From Lantana camara (lineage: Eukaryota > Streptophyta > Magnoliopsida > Lamiales > Verbenaceae), in NCBI GenBank assembly GCA_037501455.1, contig CM074864.1, positions 26,592,001-26,656,000 on the forward strand: DNA of 64,000 nucleotides. Direction: 5' to 3'. Below, piece after piece: positions 1 to 11,687 of this stretch. A program made the position numbers and the translations under genes. Positions within the stretch are counted from its first letter, which is position 1. Every line of letters begins with the position of its first letter. Below the pieces are notes generated by a model that saw nothing but the letters and a program-made list of their open reading frames with translations, did no database searches and was not told where the DNA came from.

Positions 1-486
1 CCTTCGTGGGAACTAATTTCCAATAAAACCTTTGCTCGGGATTTATGACTTGCATGTGCATGTTTCTTATATATATGTATCGCTCCTGCTCACTCAGTCT
101 TCTAGAGACTGTTCCTCTCCCTCCCCAACACTTTAGTGTGCAGGTTTGGCTTTGGAGTTTTGTGCTAGGCGGAGTTATGTCAAGTTTGAGTCGGTCAAGT
201 TAAGTTAGAAGCGTTGAATTGCTTTTGTTGGGCTTTGGTTATGAGTTTAAAAGAGGCCTGAAGAGCCCAAGTCTGCTTATGGTTTGTGTGTTTGAATTTT
301 AGTTTTTCGATGCATTATATTTTGTTGATTGGTTATTATTGCAGGGTCTAAGTTCCGCCTAGCTTAGGAGGGTTTTCTGCTTATGTCCCGTTCGCTATGG
401 TTTGATACGGGTGCGGATTTACCATTTCGTTACTCGTGTTGAGCCATAGTGCGGGGGATGTGGTGCCTCACGTGTGGGGTGCTACA
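1..486 (+). mobile_element. L0: 3' part of a gypsy-like LTR, inserted in LTR A
   Basis: The segment ends with the family's terminal signature (gcgggggatgtggtg, then ggggtgctaca ending at 486). It carries a TATA-like run near 66-80, the CAGTC hairpin (95-111) and the inverted pair gctaggcgga (164-173) / tccgcctagc (354-363). The sequence after 486 is LTR A in the opposite orientation, with no primer-binding site, so this is either a solo LTR or the 3' LTR of an element lying to the left. The expected right target duplication is tacac (487-491); its partner is outside the window. Confidence 0.8.
95..111 (+). other. CAGTC hairpin of LTR L0
   Basis: Stem CAGTCT / AGACTG with 5-nt loop TCTAG. It lies about 20-30 bp downstream of a TATA-like run, so it may sit at or near the 5' end of the element RNA. 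Equivalent hairpins occur in most LTRs of the window. Confidence 0.6.
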
Positions 487-1384
487 TACACATTTTAGCC
501 AAATCCATATAATGGTTGTACGGGTTCTATAAAACTAGAAATTAAACCTCACCTGACGAGTGACGAAATAAGACAAGGATACAAGAAAGTGTCCATACGA
601 TCAATGATCTCCACCCTGGAGAAGAACTGGACAAGAAAGGAAACAATGTGAACTCGTGAAATGAGACTCAATATGAGGCCAAGTATGACGCATGACAATG
701 CTCATGTAACACCTTAATAACCAAACAAATTAGCAATCAAGTGACACTTAAATATGTATGAGAACCAATTAACATCTAAGAGATGAAATTAATCTCAAGG
801 AGTCATGTATTCATATCATTCAAACATTTCAAGTTCAATTCATATAGGGCATGGAGTCACGCAATCATGTTTGAGCAATTAAGTACCAAGGAGCGTCACA
901 TTGGAGCATAATTATCAATTAATCAAGAATATACTTCATATAATTCATAGACAGGAGCCAAGAGAGTGAAAGGAATGCAAGAAGAAATGTTTTGGTGAAG
1001 TTGGGTAAAAACCGACAATTTTCGAAAATGCACACGCTGTGTGAAAACTGGAATATCTTGAGTTCTAAAAGTTGGAATTGATTTTTTTTTTTTTTTGATA
1101 TGAAACTAGACAAGTAGAACGTTCCGATGATATATGGCTCGTTTTCTAGTTCAAAGTGAGGTGAAAATGGCGTAAGCTTGAAGTTGGGAGCATGCAGATT
1201 TTCGGTGAAGTGGCGACACCAAAAAGGATTGAATATATCTCACAAATTAGAAAGTATAATGAGCTGATTCTAATTTTAGAGTATTCTAGACTTCAATAGG
1301 TTTCTGTTTGTTCAAAAATCAAGTCAATCAGAGTTCGTTTGAGGGTAAACAGAACAAAACAAACTCAGGCCGAAAACAGGGGGG

Positions 1385-1502
1385 ATCCACGGCCGTGGAT
1401 TTCTCCATGTACAAAAATCCACGCCCGTGGATTCTCCTACCAAAAATCCCAAGTTTTTGGACACAAATCTACGGTCGTGAGTTAAAATCCACACCCATGG
1501 AT
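1385..1502 (-). promoter_or_regulatory. Palindrome cluster in LTR A (ATCCACGG type)
   Basis: Four sites: 1385-1400 (atccacggccgtggat, perfect 16-bp palindrome), 1417-1432 (one central mismatch), 1467-1482 (degenerate) and 1487-1502 (atccacacccatggat). The arms match those in D. The function is unknown; position in U3 and symmetry suggest a protein-binding or hairpin-forming element. Confidence 0.7.
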
Positions 1503-2080
1503 CCTTCTCCAGCAGCATATACAAAGGAAAAACAGGGCAAGGCTCGAAATTCGGCTCCCAAACCATACCAACACCAAATCACGACAATTAAACACCTCAA
1601 AACTATCATATAACATCAATTAATCCAAGCAAACATGTTAAGATCATCAAGAATTCAATCCACAAACCCTTAAATATATCACCTTGATCCACTTTCATCA
1701 AATACTCAAGTTCATTCACCAAATCAATAAGATATCATATATTCACGCTCAAACCACTAGCAACAAGATATAAGCCTATAAATAAAAAAGCCCTTCTACA
1801 ACTCATCCACAGACAAACACATATATAAACACATATATCACCAACCTTAACATAAAGATAGAAGAGATGATGTGGATGAAATGATGAAGGTGATGATGAT
1901 GATGATGATCCTAGACCTCTTCTTCTCCTTCCTCTTGCTTGATCGAAAGTGGTTGTATGAAGAAAATGGAAGAAAAGGGATTTGTGCATGTTGTAGAGAT
2001 CTAGTGTGTGTGTGTTCTTGTGTTTGAATGGGAGAAAAATGATTGAGTGTATGTAATTTAATGTATATATGCTATATGAT

Positions 2081-2882
2081 TGTAACACCCGAGCGCAAGG
2101 TGTCACATCCCCCGCACCGAGACTCGACCCGAATATGAAATGGACGATCCATACCCGAGCCAAATCACGGCGAACGGGGACAAACACACACTCTATGCTA
2201 GGCGGGACTAACCCTTGAACCATAAAATCAGAAATTAAAGCATTAAAGCGGAAGCAATAAACGAACATGTATCATATATACGTACAATGAGCATCACAGC
2301 TCCAAAAGTAAGTCACAACCTTATCCAATTCCATTAGGGCTCAAAACATGTACGCTCCAATAGAAACATTCATATACAATGATTAGAAGTGCAAAATGCG
2401 AGTGTAAGACCAATAAACAAAAAGGGCTAGAAACGAAAACAAGACCTAAGACTCGAAATCCCGCCTAGCTCCAACTTAAGGATGTAACACCCGAGCGCAA
2501 GGTGTCACATCCCCCGCACCGAGACTCGACCCGAATATGAAATGGACGATCCATACCCGAGTTAAATCACGGCGAACGGGGACAAACACACACTCTATGC
2601 TAGGCGGGACTAACCCTTGAACCATAAAATCAGAAATTAAAACATTAAAGCGGAAGCAATAAACGAAAATACATCATATATACGTACAATGAGCATCACA
2701 GCTCCAAAACTAAGTCACAACCTTATCCAATTCCATTAGGGCTCAAAACATGTACTCTCCAATAGCAACATTCATATACAATGATCACAAGTGCAAAATG
2801 CGAATGTAAGACCAATAAACAAAAAGGGCTAGAAACGAAAACAAGACCTAAGACTCGAAATCCCGCCTACCTCCCCTGACAC
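2081..2882 (-). repeat. Tandem duplication of the terminal 402 bp of LTR B
   Basis: 2081-2482 and 2483-about 2882 are near-identical direct copies, both beginning tgtaacacccgagcgc. The LTR terminus is therefore duplicated inside the LTR, and only the outer copy abuts the target duplication. The second copy continues into the normal LTR sequence (acctgcac...). Confidence 0.93.
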
Positions 2883-2913
2883 CTGCACAAAACCACTGAA
2901 AGCCAAACGGGTT

Positions 2914-2930
2914 CAGTCCAAAGGGGACTG
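2914..2930 (-). other. CAGTC hairpin of LTR B
   Basis: Stem CAGTCC / GGACTG with loop AAAGG. The sixth pair is C:G here and T:A in L0, C, E and H, a compensatory change. Confidence 0.6.
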
Positions 2931-4227
2931 GTGAGTGTAAAAGCAGGGCATAGTATAATATACGACTTATATTTAAACATTCACATGCAAGTTATAATCC
3001 CAAATGAGGTTTTTAAAGAATTTCCCAAGTGGGTGAATAGAGATCATCAAAAGGGATTATAACGATTCATTTACATTAGGTCAAGGTCATTAGTGGCCCG
3101 GCGAGTGGGCGTCCATTATCTCCAACCAACACCTCGTGTAATTCATTAACATTCATTAACATTCATTCATTCATTCATTCTTTCTTTTCATGCATATCAT
3201 TCTTTCGTGCACATTCAATAACATTTACACCTTCTTCCTCCGGGTTGGTGGCGGGTTTGCAAGGCCCATCCACCCATTCATTGACCAAAAGGGGAACATG
3301 ACTCCCCAGATGGCACTCAGCGTCCATTCCTCGCTAACTCCTAACGAGGTCCGGTTACGCCGTTCATTGGTGGGACTAGTGTGAGGGATCACCGTCGGCC
3401 CGTGCCTTCCCGGATAGCCACTCACAGTAAGTCCCTGGGCCCCATTCGTGCATAACACTCATTCATTATCGCCAAAACAATAGGTAGGGTTCAAGAAACA
3501 AGGGCTTTACGTTTGCAATCATTTACTCGATAAAAGACTCAATCAATATATATATCATATTACTTTGGCTTAAAACTTTTCACATAGGGAGATATATCGG
3601 GTCGTTTTATCTAAGTAGAAGAGAAACCCACCTTAAACGGCAACAAGGAGAACACACGAGCCTCACAGACCGGCCTCGTCTCCGACGGACTCAAAATCTG
3701 TGCAAGAGAGGTGAGGTGAGACTCAATATAATCAAATAAGACGCTCGGCAATGAAATGATTATGATATGAATGTATAAGAGATGCTATAATGTAATGGAC
3801 ACGTTCATGTGGACTATTAAAGTCTTAAGGACATATAAACGTTCAATTCATTCATTCAATGAAGCACTCGTATTCAAACGAGTTCATATCCTTCACATTT
3901 CACGTCAAATGAATTTAAATTATATAATCAAGTCGTTCAATCTTTCATTTACTTTCATGCGACATTAGAAGCGTTCACTTTCATTAGAATCATAATTTTT
4001 TTTCATTTTAATCAATTCAATTCAAGAATTTCAAATATAATCAAAGCACAAGTTAAATCACATTTAAATTAGAACATAAACAATTAAGCATATTCAATTG
4101 CATTTACAATTAGAAGTTAAACAATTAAATACATTCAATTAAATTTAGAAAATTAAATAAAACATGAAATAGGTAACATTTAAATTCTAAATTTCAATTA
4201 AATCAAATAACATTTAAAATATAACAA

Positions 4228-4230
<3 letters not shown>

Positions 4231-4271
<41 letters not shown>
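4231..4271. repeat. (TA)n microsatellite in LTR B
   Basis: About 20 uninterrupted TA units, followed by further TA-rich sequence to about 4320. Confidence 0.95.
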
Positions 4272-4274
<3 letters not shown>

Positions 4275-4711
4275 TATATATATAATATGCATGCGTTTAT
4301 TACATATATATTTTTATACGTATATATAAAAGAAATGCATGTAATTTCATGCATCACCTACCAACCATGCATGCAACAATTTATTTTTATACTTATACGG
4401 CCATACATATAAATGCATGAAAATTCATGCATGAAATAAAATTTATATGCATGCAAATCGTTAGAGCATAAATAATCCATGCATGAAGCTTATATATATA
4501 CATATAGGCATGCACGTACAAATCATGCATGCAAGAACCAATTTCATAAACTTTCATGCAATATAATAACACAAGCATGCAATTCCACATCCAGCAACAC
4601 CACAGCAAGCAGCAAAACAGGAGCAACTCCATGCATTTAATCATGCAAAGAAGAGAATGAAATTGAAGCAGCAACACAGCGGTACACAGTAGCAAAATGC
4701 AGGAAATTACA

Positions 4712-4838
4712 GGGTGACACCCCCGTGTCACCCACAAAGAACAGACCGAGACACCCCCTGTCTCGGTACAACAACACCAGACCACCCAAGCACCCCCGTT
4801 CCACGCTGAAAAGGAAAAGAAAGACACCCCCGTTTCAG
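4712..4838 (-). promoter_or_regulatory. Palindrome cluster in LTR B (GACACC type)
   Basis: Clear sites are 4712-4733 (arms gggtgacac / gtgtcaccc) and 4746-4766 (arms ccgagaca / tgtctcgg). Weaker ones lie near 4789-4808 and 4819-4836. The outer arm bases change in matched pairs between sites (GTG...CAC against GAG...CTC), so symmetry is kept while sequence varies. Confidence 0.7.
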
Positions 4839-6178
4839 ACGCAGCAGTTCAATCGAGAACGCAGATTATCCCCTGTTTTCCTTGCTCAAACGCAGCAACG
4901 ACTCAAGCAACAAATAGACAACATATGTAGCTAGAAGAAGACATGAAATGCAGCACAACACCAGCCCTGACAATACACAAAATTGACAGCAAAAGCAAGG
5001 GAAGGACGCAGCAGTTTTGACAGTAAATCAGTCCAGAAACAGGGCCAAAATTCACGCGAAAACAGGGTATGGTTGATCTCCATTAACCCCAAAACATTCA
5101 TTTAAGTTAGGCTAACAAATGTGCCGCAAAACACCCCAAATTCAACCTATAAATCAGTCCCACAACAGTTCAAACATGAAAGCTGTCAAACGTGACCATT
5201 TTATGAAGTTTTCTCAATGTTCCAAAGTTGATATCTCATAAATACTTCAACTACCATGCAATTAATGATCATAAATGAGAAGAAGATATCAAAACAATCA
5301 TTTTCAGGCTTGGAATCATTCAAATCCATCAAGAATCGAAGAAGATCAATAAAATGCCCAAAATCGCCTCTATTGCAAGTTCAGCCGAAAAACGCATGAA
5401 ACCATGATCAAATTTGGGGATGAATGAATGAAAATGATCAGGAATGAACATATAATACAACCCTAAGCTTACCTTGTTGATTGGATGAAGATTGGATGAG
5501 ATTTGAGCTTTGAATCTCCAAGGTGATCAAGGGTTGCGGGAAGAAACTGGAAGGCAGTGACTTTAGCTGAGATTTGGGAATAATGAGAGGGTTGGTTTGG
5601 TTAGGGCTTGGTACATCAGGTTAGGTGGTTGAGTTAGGGTTCTATAGCATCAAACCATGGTTAATTTGGTCAACAATTGAATAAGTTATGGCCATTTTAG
5701 TGTAATAAGGTCAGTTTCATCGCTGTTTCGTTTTTCGGTTGAATTTCGGAGGTTCAAATGACGTTAGAAAATTATAAGGCTAAGTTTAATAAACTCGAAT
5801 TTTCGTTACGAGTTCAGCGGAGTTGACAGAACTCGAATCCGAGTTCCCGAGCTCAAGATATTAAATACGGAACCAAGGGTGCGCTAAGTGCTCATTAGCC
5901 CCCGACTTGGATTTCAAAATTCAAATTAAATCCGAAACACAAGCAAATGAATTCGAAAATACTAAACGAGCAAATATTCATATACAAGACACATATAAGT
6001 TAAACATATTAAATTCGCACAAAATTCCGGTATCAATTCAAATAGAAACGAAGCACTCATACACAATGAAACAATAAAATCCTTAACATTAACATAAATA
6101 AACAACTAAATTCATTTATAATATATTATATATAAAATGCATGCATACGTATATAATATATATATAAATACATGTAGG

Positions 6179-6179
<1 letters not shown>

Positions 6180-6257
<78 letters not shown>

Positions 6258-6337
6258 CTTATAATGCATGCATGCAAAACAATTAATTTAAACTTGTAAA
6301 ACGCATGCATTACAAATTCATGCACACGTACACTATT

Positions 6338-6397
<60 letters not shown>
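6180..6397. repeat. Two long (TA)n microsatellites in LTR B
   Basis: Runs of about 38 TA units (6180-6256) and 28 (6341-6397), separated by about 85 bp with atgcatgc motifs. The translated 'IYIYIY' frame over this region is an artefact. Confidence 0.95.
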
Positions 6398-6402
<5 letters not shown>

Positions 6403-6856
6403 TATATAAATGTAACTAATATTAATAACATTAAATAAAATAATTAACATTTAATACATATAAAATAAAATGAAATATATAAAACACTTAAAAATAATTA
6501 TTCACGCAATTAAGGAGCACACAAGTTGTTCACATAAATTCAATTCAAATATTGCATATATTTCAATTAGTCACTTATTTAACAATTAAACAATGAAATT
6601 TAATTATAGAAAACACTAAGACCAATTAATTTGCACAATTAAGTAAACATATACGTCATGCTATACTAATGAAATAACTGGGGCGTTACAATGATATATT
6701 AGTGAAATGTATATGTATACGTATATGATGAGAGGTGCAAAAGTCTTGCCTAATTATGATTATTGCAACTAGACCCTTATCTCTTAGATAATTACATGTT
6801 AGAAGTGAGTGGAATGAGGGTGTAAATGCAATTGTATTATATAATGGTCAAGTGGA

Positions 6857-6858
<2 letters not shown>

Positions 6859-6902
<44 letters not shown>
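6859..6902. repeat. (TA)n microsatellite in LTR A
   Basis: About 22 TA units. Confidence 0.95.
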
Positions 6903-6904
<2 letters not shown>

Positions 6905-7283
6905 TTGTAGAAATATATAGTCAAGTATAACATATATATATCTATATATACATGATTCATTTATGTTATATTAATGCATTTAAGACCAATTGTACTTACT
7001 TAAGTATTTTTTCTTACAAATTTACATAATAAGGGGTGATCAAAATAATCAAACACTCAATCATGTTCGGGGAAGTAAATATACAACTCATGTAATGGAA
7101 TTCCTAAAAATTAAAAATTTAAATCATAATTGTACATAATCAAATCAAAGAGATTACATAGCGCAAATCAATTAAATATGAATCAAGCCATAATTACAAG
7201 TTAATAAAATTTCATGGAGCCACTTCATAAAAAAATTTACAACTATCATGAAATGCATAACTGGAAAAACTGGGGGCGATACA

Positions 7284-7449
7284 GCTAAAGTTGCTCTTTA
7301 TTGTTACATATTCGTATTGGTAATGGGCCCCAGAGCCTACGAGTCAGGGCACCCGGGATGACAGCGGGCCATCGGGTTAAGCCTGAGCCTAGTCTCCAAC
7401 TTGATAGGACTAACCCGGAACCCACTAGGAGGTTTGTTGGGGGATGGGA
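7284..7449 (+). mobile_element. Left remnant of target LTR T
   Basis: This short stretch aligns with D's own LTR around 12190-12350 and 27640-27785 (ggtaatgggccc, cctgagcctagtctcc, gaacccactaggagg). It is the left flank of element D; the same LTR resumes at 28786 after D. Joined across D it reads ...gggggatggga then ccctgaggg, matching the uninterrupted paralogue at about 27778-27795. Its own 5' part is cut off by LTR A. Confidence 0.75.
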
Positions 7450-8411
7450 TGTGACACCCCGTCCTCTCGGCAATCCAGGTATGGCGTTACGAGAGAGTTT
7501 AATTCTGTATTTTCATCACTTATGTGTTATTCACATGTCTTACATGTCAATTTGTATTTAAGTATGTGTGCATTAAAATTTAATTAAATATACTTGGACT
7601 CAATCGTCCAATATTTGCAAATTAGGGACCTAATTTTATTTAGGGTGTTTTAAGCCTTCGTGGCTACCTTGAACTCGGGAATTCGAATTCGAATTCTGAC
7701 TTCACTTTTGGATTCATTTCGATGATTCGGGTCCAACGGGACTAGCCTTGCCTTTTTTTAAAGGCGTTTGACCTCCCTACCGATTAAATTTCAAACCGAT
7801 TGAACCGAACTGAACCGGTTTTCTGAGCTTTATTTGGACTGAACCCCTTCTTCTTCTTCATTTGGGGCTGAACATAATCAAGAGGAAGAGAAGGAAGAGA
7901 TTTGGCACTATTTACTCTCCACCTTTTAGGTCAAGTTCCGGTTTCCTCGCTCGCCCGATCAACGATCCGAGGTAAGATTTGAATTTCTCTCTTCAGTGCG
8001 TCGTTTCTTCTCGATTGGATCTTATTTTAAGTGCTTCAATCCATAGCTTTCATGAAGATGATGAATAGTGCTTGTATGTGAAAATTCTCTCTTACCTCCA
8101 TCTTTGAATCGAATACTCTAAGATTTATATGTATGTTACTCCTTCAAACTTCCTTGTCCCTTATTTGTTGAAATTTGGAGTGTTGGTTGAATACTTGAAC
8201 CTCTATTGATGGATCTTGAAATCCATGAAAATGACAACTTGTTTTCTACCTTTTTTCATGCCTATTTGATGATGGAATATGTTAGAGCATGTATATATGA
8301 ACTTATGTCTTGAATTTGAGGTGATTTGGTTGAGATTTGATTGTGTTTTGATGATTTTTGGCTTCTCCCGTGTTATTGCCCTATTTTCCTATGTATTTTG
8401 GGCCTGTATTG

Positions 8412-8500
8412 AATCCACGGTCGTTGATTTTGACCTTGAAGAAATCCACGGCCGTGGATTTGAGGCAGGGACTCCGGATGGGATCCACGACCATGGATCC
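8412..8500 (+). promoter_or_regulatory. Palindrome cluster in 5' LTR of D
   Basis: Three sites about 35 bp apart: 8412-8429 (one arm mismatch), 8444-8459 (atccacggccgtggat, perfect) and 8481-8500 (ggatccacgaccatggatcc). The same triplet recurs twice in the 3' LTR. Confidence 0.75.
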
Positions 8501-10439
8501 TCCCCTGTTTTCTGTTTGAGTTTGTTTTGTTGCGTTGACCCTTCATCCGAGCTCCGATTAACCTGAATTTTGGATACAATCAACCTTTTTGAGTCTAGAA
8601 CGTTCTCCAATTTGAATCACCCCAAAATACATTCGAGATTATGAGATATAACCGGTGGATTTTTGTGTCGCCACTTCGCCGGAATTGTGCTTTTGTCCAA
8701 CTTCAAACCTACGCCATTTTCGCCTCGCTTTAAACCATGATCCGAGCCATATACCATTTGAAACATCTATGTGTCTAATTTAACTTTAAAGAAACAAAAC
8801 TTAATTCTCATTTCTCAAAATCAAGTTATGAACGTTTTCCTACAGCTTGTCCATTTTGGACAATTTCGAGCTTTTGCCCGTTTGTGCTTGGAACCATTTC
8901 TTATGCTTTTCTTGCACCTTTGCAACTCCGAACTTGATCCTAACTTGTTGTAACATATGTATGTGTATGTATTTATTCTTATATGCATTTTATGTTGCTT
9001 TTGTAATGTGATATGTGTGCGTACATGAACTTTGCCTATGTAATTGCATCTCTTAAGTGCCTATGCATATGTCGTGTGTCAATGTGGTTCATCCTTGAGT
9101 CTAAGTTCCGTGTTTTGTCTTCAGTTTGTTCAAGTGCACCCGGGGTGGTGTTACGTTAGCTGTGTTGATTCCAGGGTGGATCAATCGTCTCGTTCTTGGT
9201 TCAGTTAGACTAAGGTGAGGTTAGGTTATAGTTAAACCCTATGAAATGTGCTCATTTTCTATGCATGTGAACTATAACCTTAAGTATATGTAAATATGTG
9301 TGAAATATGTACGCTTAGGAATATGTACAAGCTTGTGTACGCTTGTTTTGATTTGTTATTTATTTGTTCGGGTTGCAACATTAAACTATGCTTAAAACCG
9401 TGTGCCTCTTATGAGCTGGAAGCTACGAGGTACAGATATGCTAAGGAGTTGGCACGGAGAGGTATGTATATGTAACGCCCCGGTTCCGGATGAACAGGTA
9501 AGCACGCCACGTGTGAGATTTTGAGCTTAGGATTTATTTTAATTCTTAAAAATTTCTATTTTCCTACGTGACATCACCTAATTTTATAAAATTCATGATA
9601 CATTATTTACGCGAAGTATATGAAATCATATCATTGGAAAAATTATTTCAAGTAATGGAAAAATAGTTAGTACGTGAAATAATTTCCGAGAGTGCTTCAA
9701 TTACCAAATTATCCCTATATATTTATTTCTTTAACTTCAGGGACTTAATTGCATAAATTTTCAAGGGCTTAATTGATCATATTTCAAAACTATACATCCT
9801 TGATTACATGACTTAAACATTTAAAGGATTAAATTGCAATTTATGGCATTTCACATATTTCAAAAAGGGGATGTAACGGTATATGCATCTCCACGCTTCC
9901 TTGCTCCCATTTCACCCAAAAATATCCCAACATATTTTCTCCTTGTTGCTCGGTTCATTCAAAAGAGAAAGGAAAGAGATTTTCATCATTTTCACCAAGA
10001 TTTTCCAAGAAATAATTCAAGTTTGGAGCTTAGGCATCGTCTTCATCTATCTTCTTCATTTCTTTAGCTCAAGGTAGGTGTTTTCATGAATTGATGAATC
10101 TTGTTCAAGTATGTGATAGCTAGGGTTTGAGGAATCATGGATTATATGGATTACTTGATGTGTGATGCATGAATATAAGATTCTTCCTTGATTTAGAGCA
10201 TGAATTCTTGATGAATTTGATCATATATATTGATATGGGGTTGAACTTGAAACTTGGAAAATTTGATGTTATTTCATGTTTTATTTGTTTAAATGATATA
10301 TTACCATCTCTTGAATATGTATACATGCATATGCCCATAAATCCTTGCATTTATTGATCAAACTTGGAGTTTTGGAGCTTTTCTTGTTGTTCCCGTAGCC
10401 ATCCCCTGTTTCTGCTCTGTTTTTCCAGTTGCAGAAACT

Positions 10440-10665
10440 GGGAACGGCCCTTCCCGCCTCAAGGCATTATGGGAACGATCGTTCCCAATCTTTTAAATTA
10501 AAAAGGGCTGGCGAACCTGGGAACGGCCGTTCCCATTTTGGCCTGCGTGACGGAAGGGCCCTTCCCAGCCTCAGTGCATTTTCAAAATTAAAATCGTTGG
10601 CGCGTTTTTGGAAGGCCTAGGAACGGCCCTTCCCATTTTCAAAGGGAAGGTGGAACGGCCATTCC
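10440..10665 (+). promoter_or_regulatory. Palindrome cluster in LTR C (GGGAACGG type), six sites
   Basis: Sites: 10440-10455 (gggaacggcccttccc), 10471-10486 (gggaacgatcgttccc, perfect), 10519-10534 (gggaacggccgttccc, perfect), 10552-10565 (ggaagggcccttcc, perfect), 10620-10633 (ggaacggcccttcc) and 10652-10665 (ggaacggccattcc). The arms are unrelated to the ATCCACGG arms of D, but the architecture and position (about 970-1195 bp from the LTR start) are equivalent. Confidence 0.8.
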
Positions 10666-11670
10666 CCGCCATCTGGCAGAGCAAAAGCTAATGCACAAAA
10701 TTAAAATTTTAACATGTTGATGTAATGCCTTCTTTGATCCCAAATTGCTATTATATGATTGAATATATGTCAAAACAAGATAATTTCATGCCACATTGTT
10801 CATTGCTCGTCATCTCGTTGCATTTTTCTCGTTCGTTATATTTGGTCCATTTTGAGTCATGTCTCACGTATACACGTCGTGTTTGCACAAGTCACGAGGT
10901 CGTGGACGAGGAGCAGGCTCCCTAGAGCATATCCTTGTTTCATTTTGTAAGCAAAGGTGAGGTTTTGTTTAGGTATTTAGAACCTTACAACCCTTATGTG
11001 ACCTTTTCGGCCAAAATCTATTATATTTATACACGTTTTCTAAAATATAAACATTTTTAAGCAAGCAACCCACGATTGTTCATGATTTCAAGCATGTTTT
11101 GGCGAGTTCATGATTGCACTTGGGCCCGAGGGTAGTTCTTGAGCCAACCGGGAAAGCAAGGGCTGACGGGTAACTCTTGAATTATCCTCACTTCATTGGG
11201 ATCACCCCCGAAGCCACTAGGAGATTAGTGGTGGAAGGAGTTCCGTACGTAGGGAGTCATGTTCCCGACGTACACCATGTTGTGGATAGTTGGGCCTTGC
11301 AAACCCACTATCACCCGGAGGAAGAAGGAGACTGGGGACGGATCCAAAATCACGAGTTATCCTCGGGTTATTGCATGTTTTCACTCATGATTATGTTACT
11401 ACTTGTGCACTTAATGAATTGAATGATCGCCTATTTCATGATTCAAGTATGCACATATCGATCACGTTGGTAGAGAGGTTGGAGAATTGCCTTTACTCGT
11501 CGGGGCCACATGTTTCATGAAATTGACAAGTTCACAAGTTAAACCTGATAGTCGTAATCTCGGGCAAAGAACAAGTATTCTTGAACTTTATGTTTATTTC
11601 ATTTCCAAGTCTTCACCCGAGGCTATGACTTGCGTGTGACGTGTGCTATATATATTTATTGCCCCTCACT

Positions 11671-11687
11671 CAGTCTTCGGTAGACTG
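11671..11687 (+). other. CAGTC hairpin of LTR C
   Basis: Stem CAGTCT / AGACTG with loop TCGGT. A TATA-like tatatatttatt lies about 15-25 bp upstream. The inverted pair gctaggcggga (11724-11734) / tcccgcctagc (11990-12000) follows. Confidence 0.65.

Larger units (their letters stand above)
2081..6690 (-). mobile_element. Solo LTR B (minus strand), target duplication ATGAT
   Basis: Bounded by tgtaacaccc at 2081 and gggcgttaca ending at 6690, which is TG...CA in either orientation. It is flanked by a perfect 5-bp duplication atgat (2076-2080 and 6691-6695), with LTR A resuming on both sides. No internal region or second LTR is present, so this is a solo LTR left by LTR-LTR recombination. It is 4610 bp long, unusually large, in part because of a 402-bp tandem duplication at its left end and several (TA)n runs. 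The left ~1.5 kb is closely similar to LTR I (57557-59000). It has no coding capacity. Confidence 0.92.
487..7283 (-). mobile_element. LTR A (minus strand), partial, split by solo LTR B
   Basis: Reading on the minus strand, this LTR starts at 7283 with TGTATCGCCCCCAG and runs left to 487, where L0 interrupts it. B (2081-6690) is nested in it. Its identity as an LTR comes from similarity to D in the opposite orientation: the block around 1130-1230 mirrors D around 8640-8760, and both carry the ATCCACGG palindromes. About 2.2 kb of A proper is present. The right-hand target duplication would be gctaa (7284-7288); the left is outside. There is no believable gene, only short chance frames. Confidence 0.75.

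Noticed and set aside
3190..3384. Frame shared between LTR B and LTR I (58203-58418) with TPQMALSVHSSLTPNEVRL
   Set aside because: The two LTRs are nearly identical in this stretch, so any frame is shared. There is no start context, no domain, and the related LTRs E and H do not keep it.
6116..6325. Frame rich in IYIYIY
   Set aside because: Translation of a (TA)n microsatellite.
8279..8566. 95-codon frame recurring at 16999-17286 and 18627-18914
   Set aside because: It is the same segment of D's LTR in three copies and spans the palindrome triplet. Similarity is at DNA level and no domain is recognisable.
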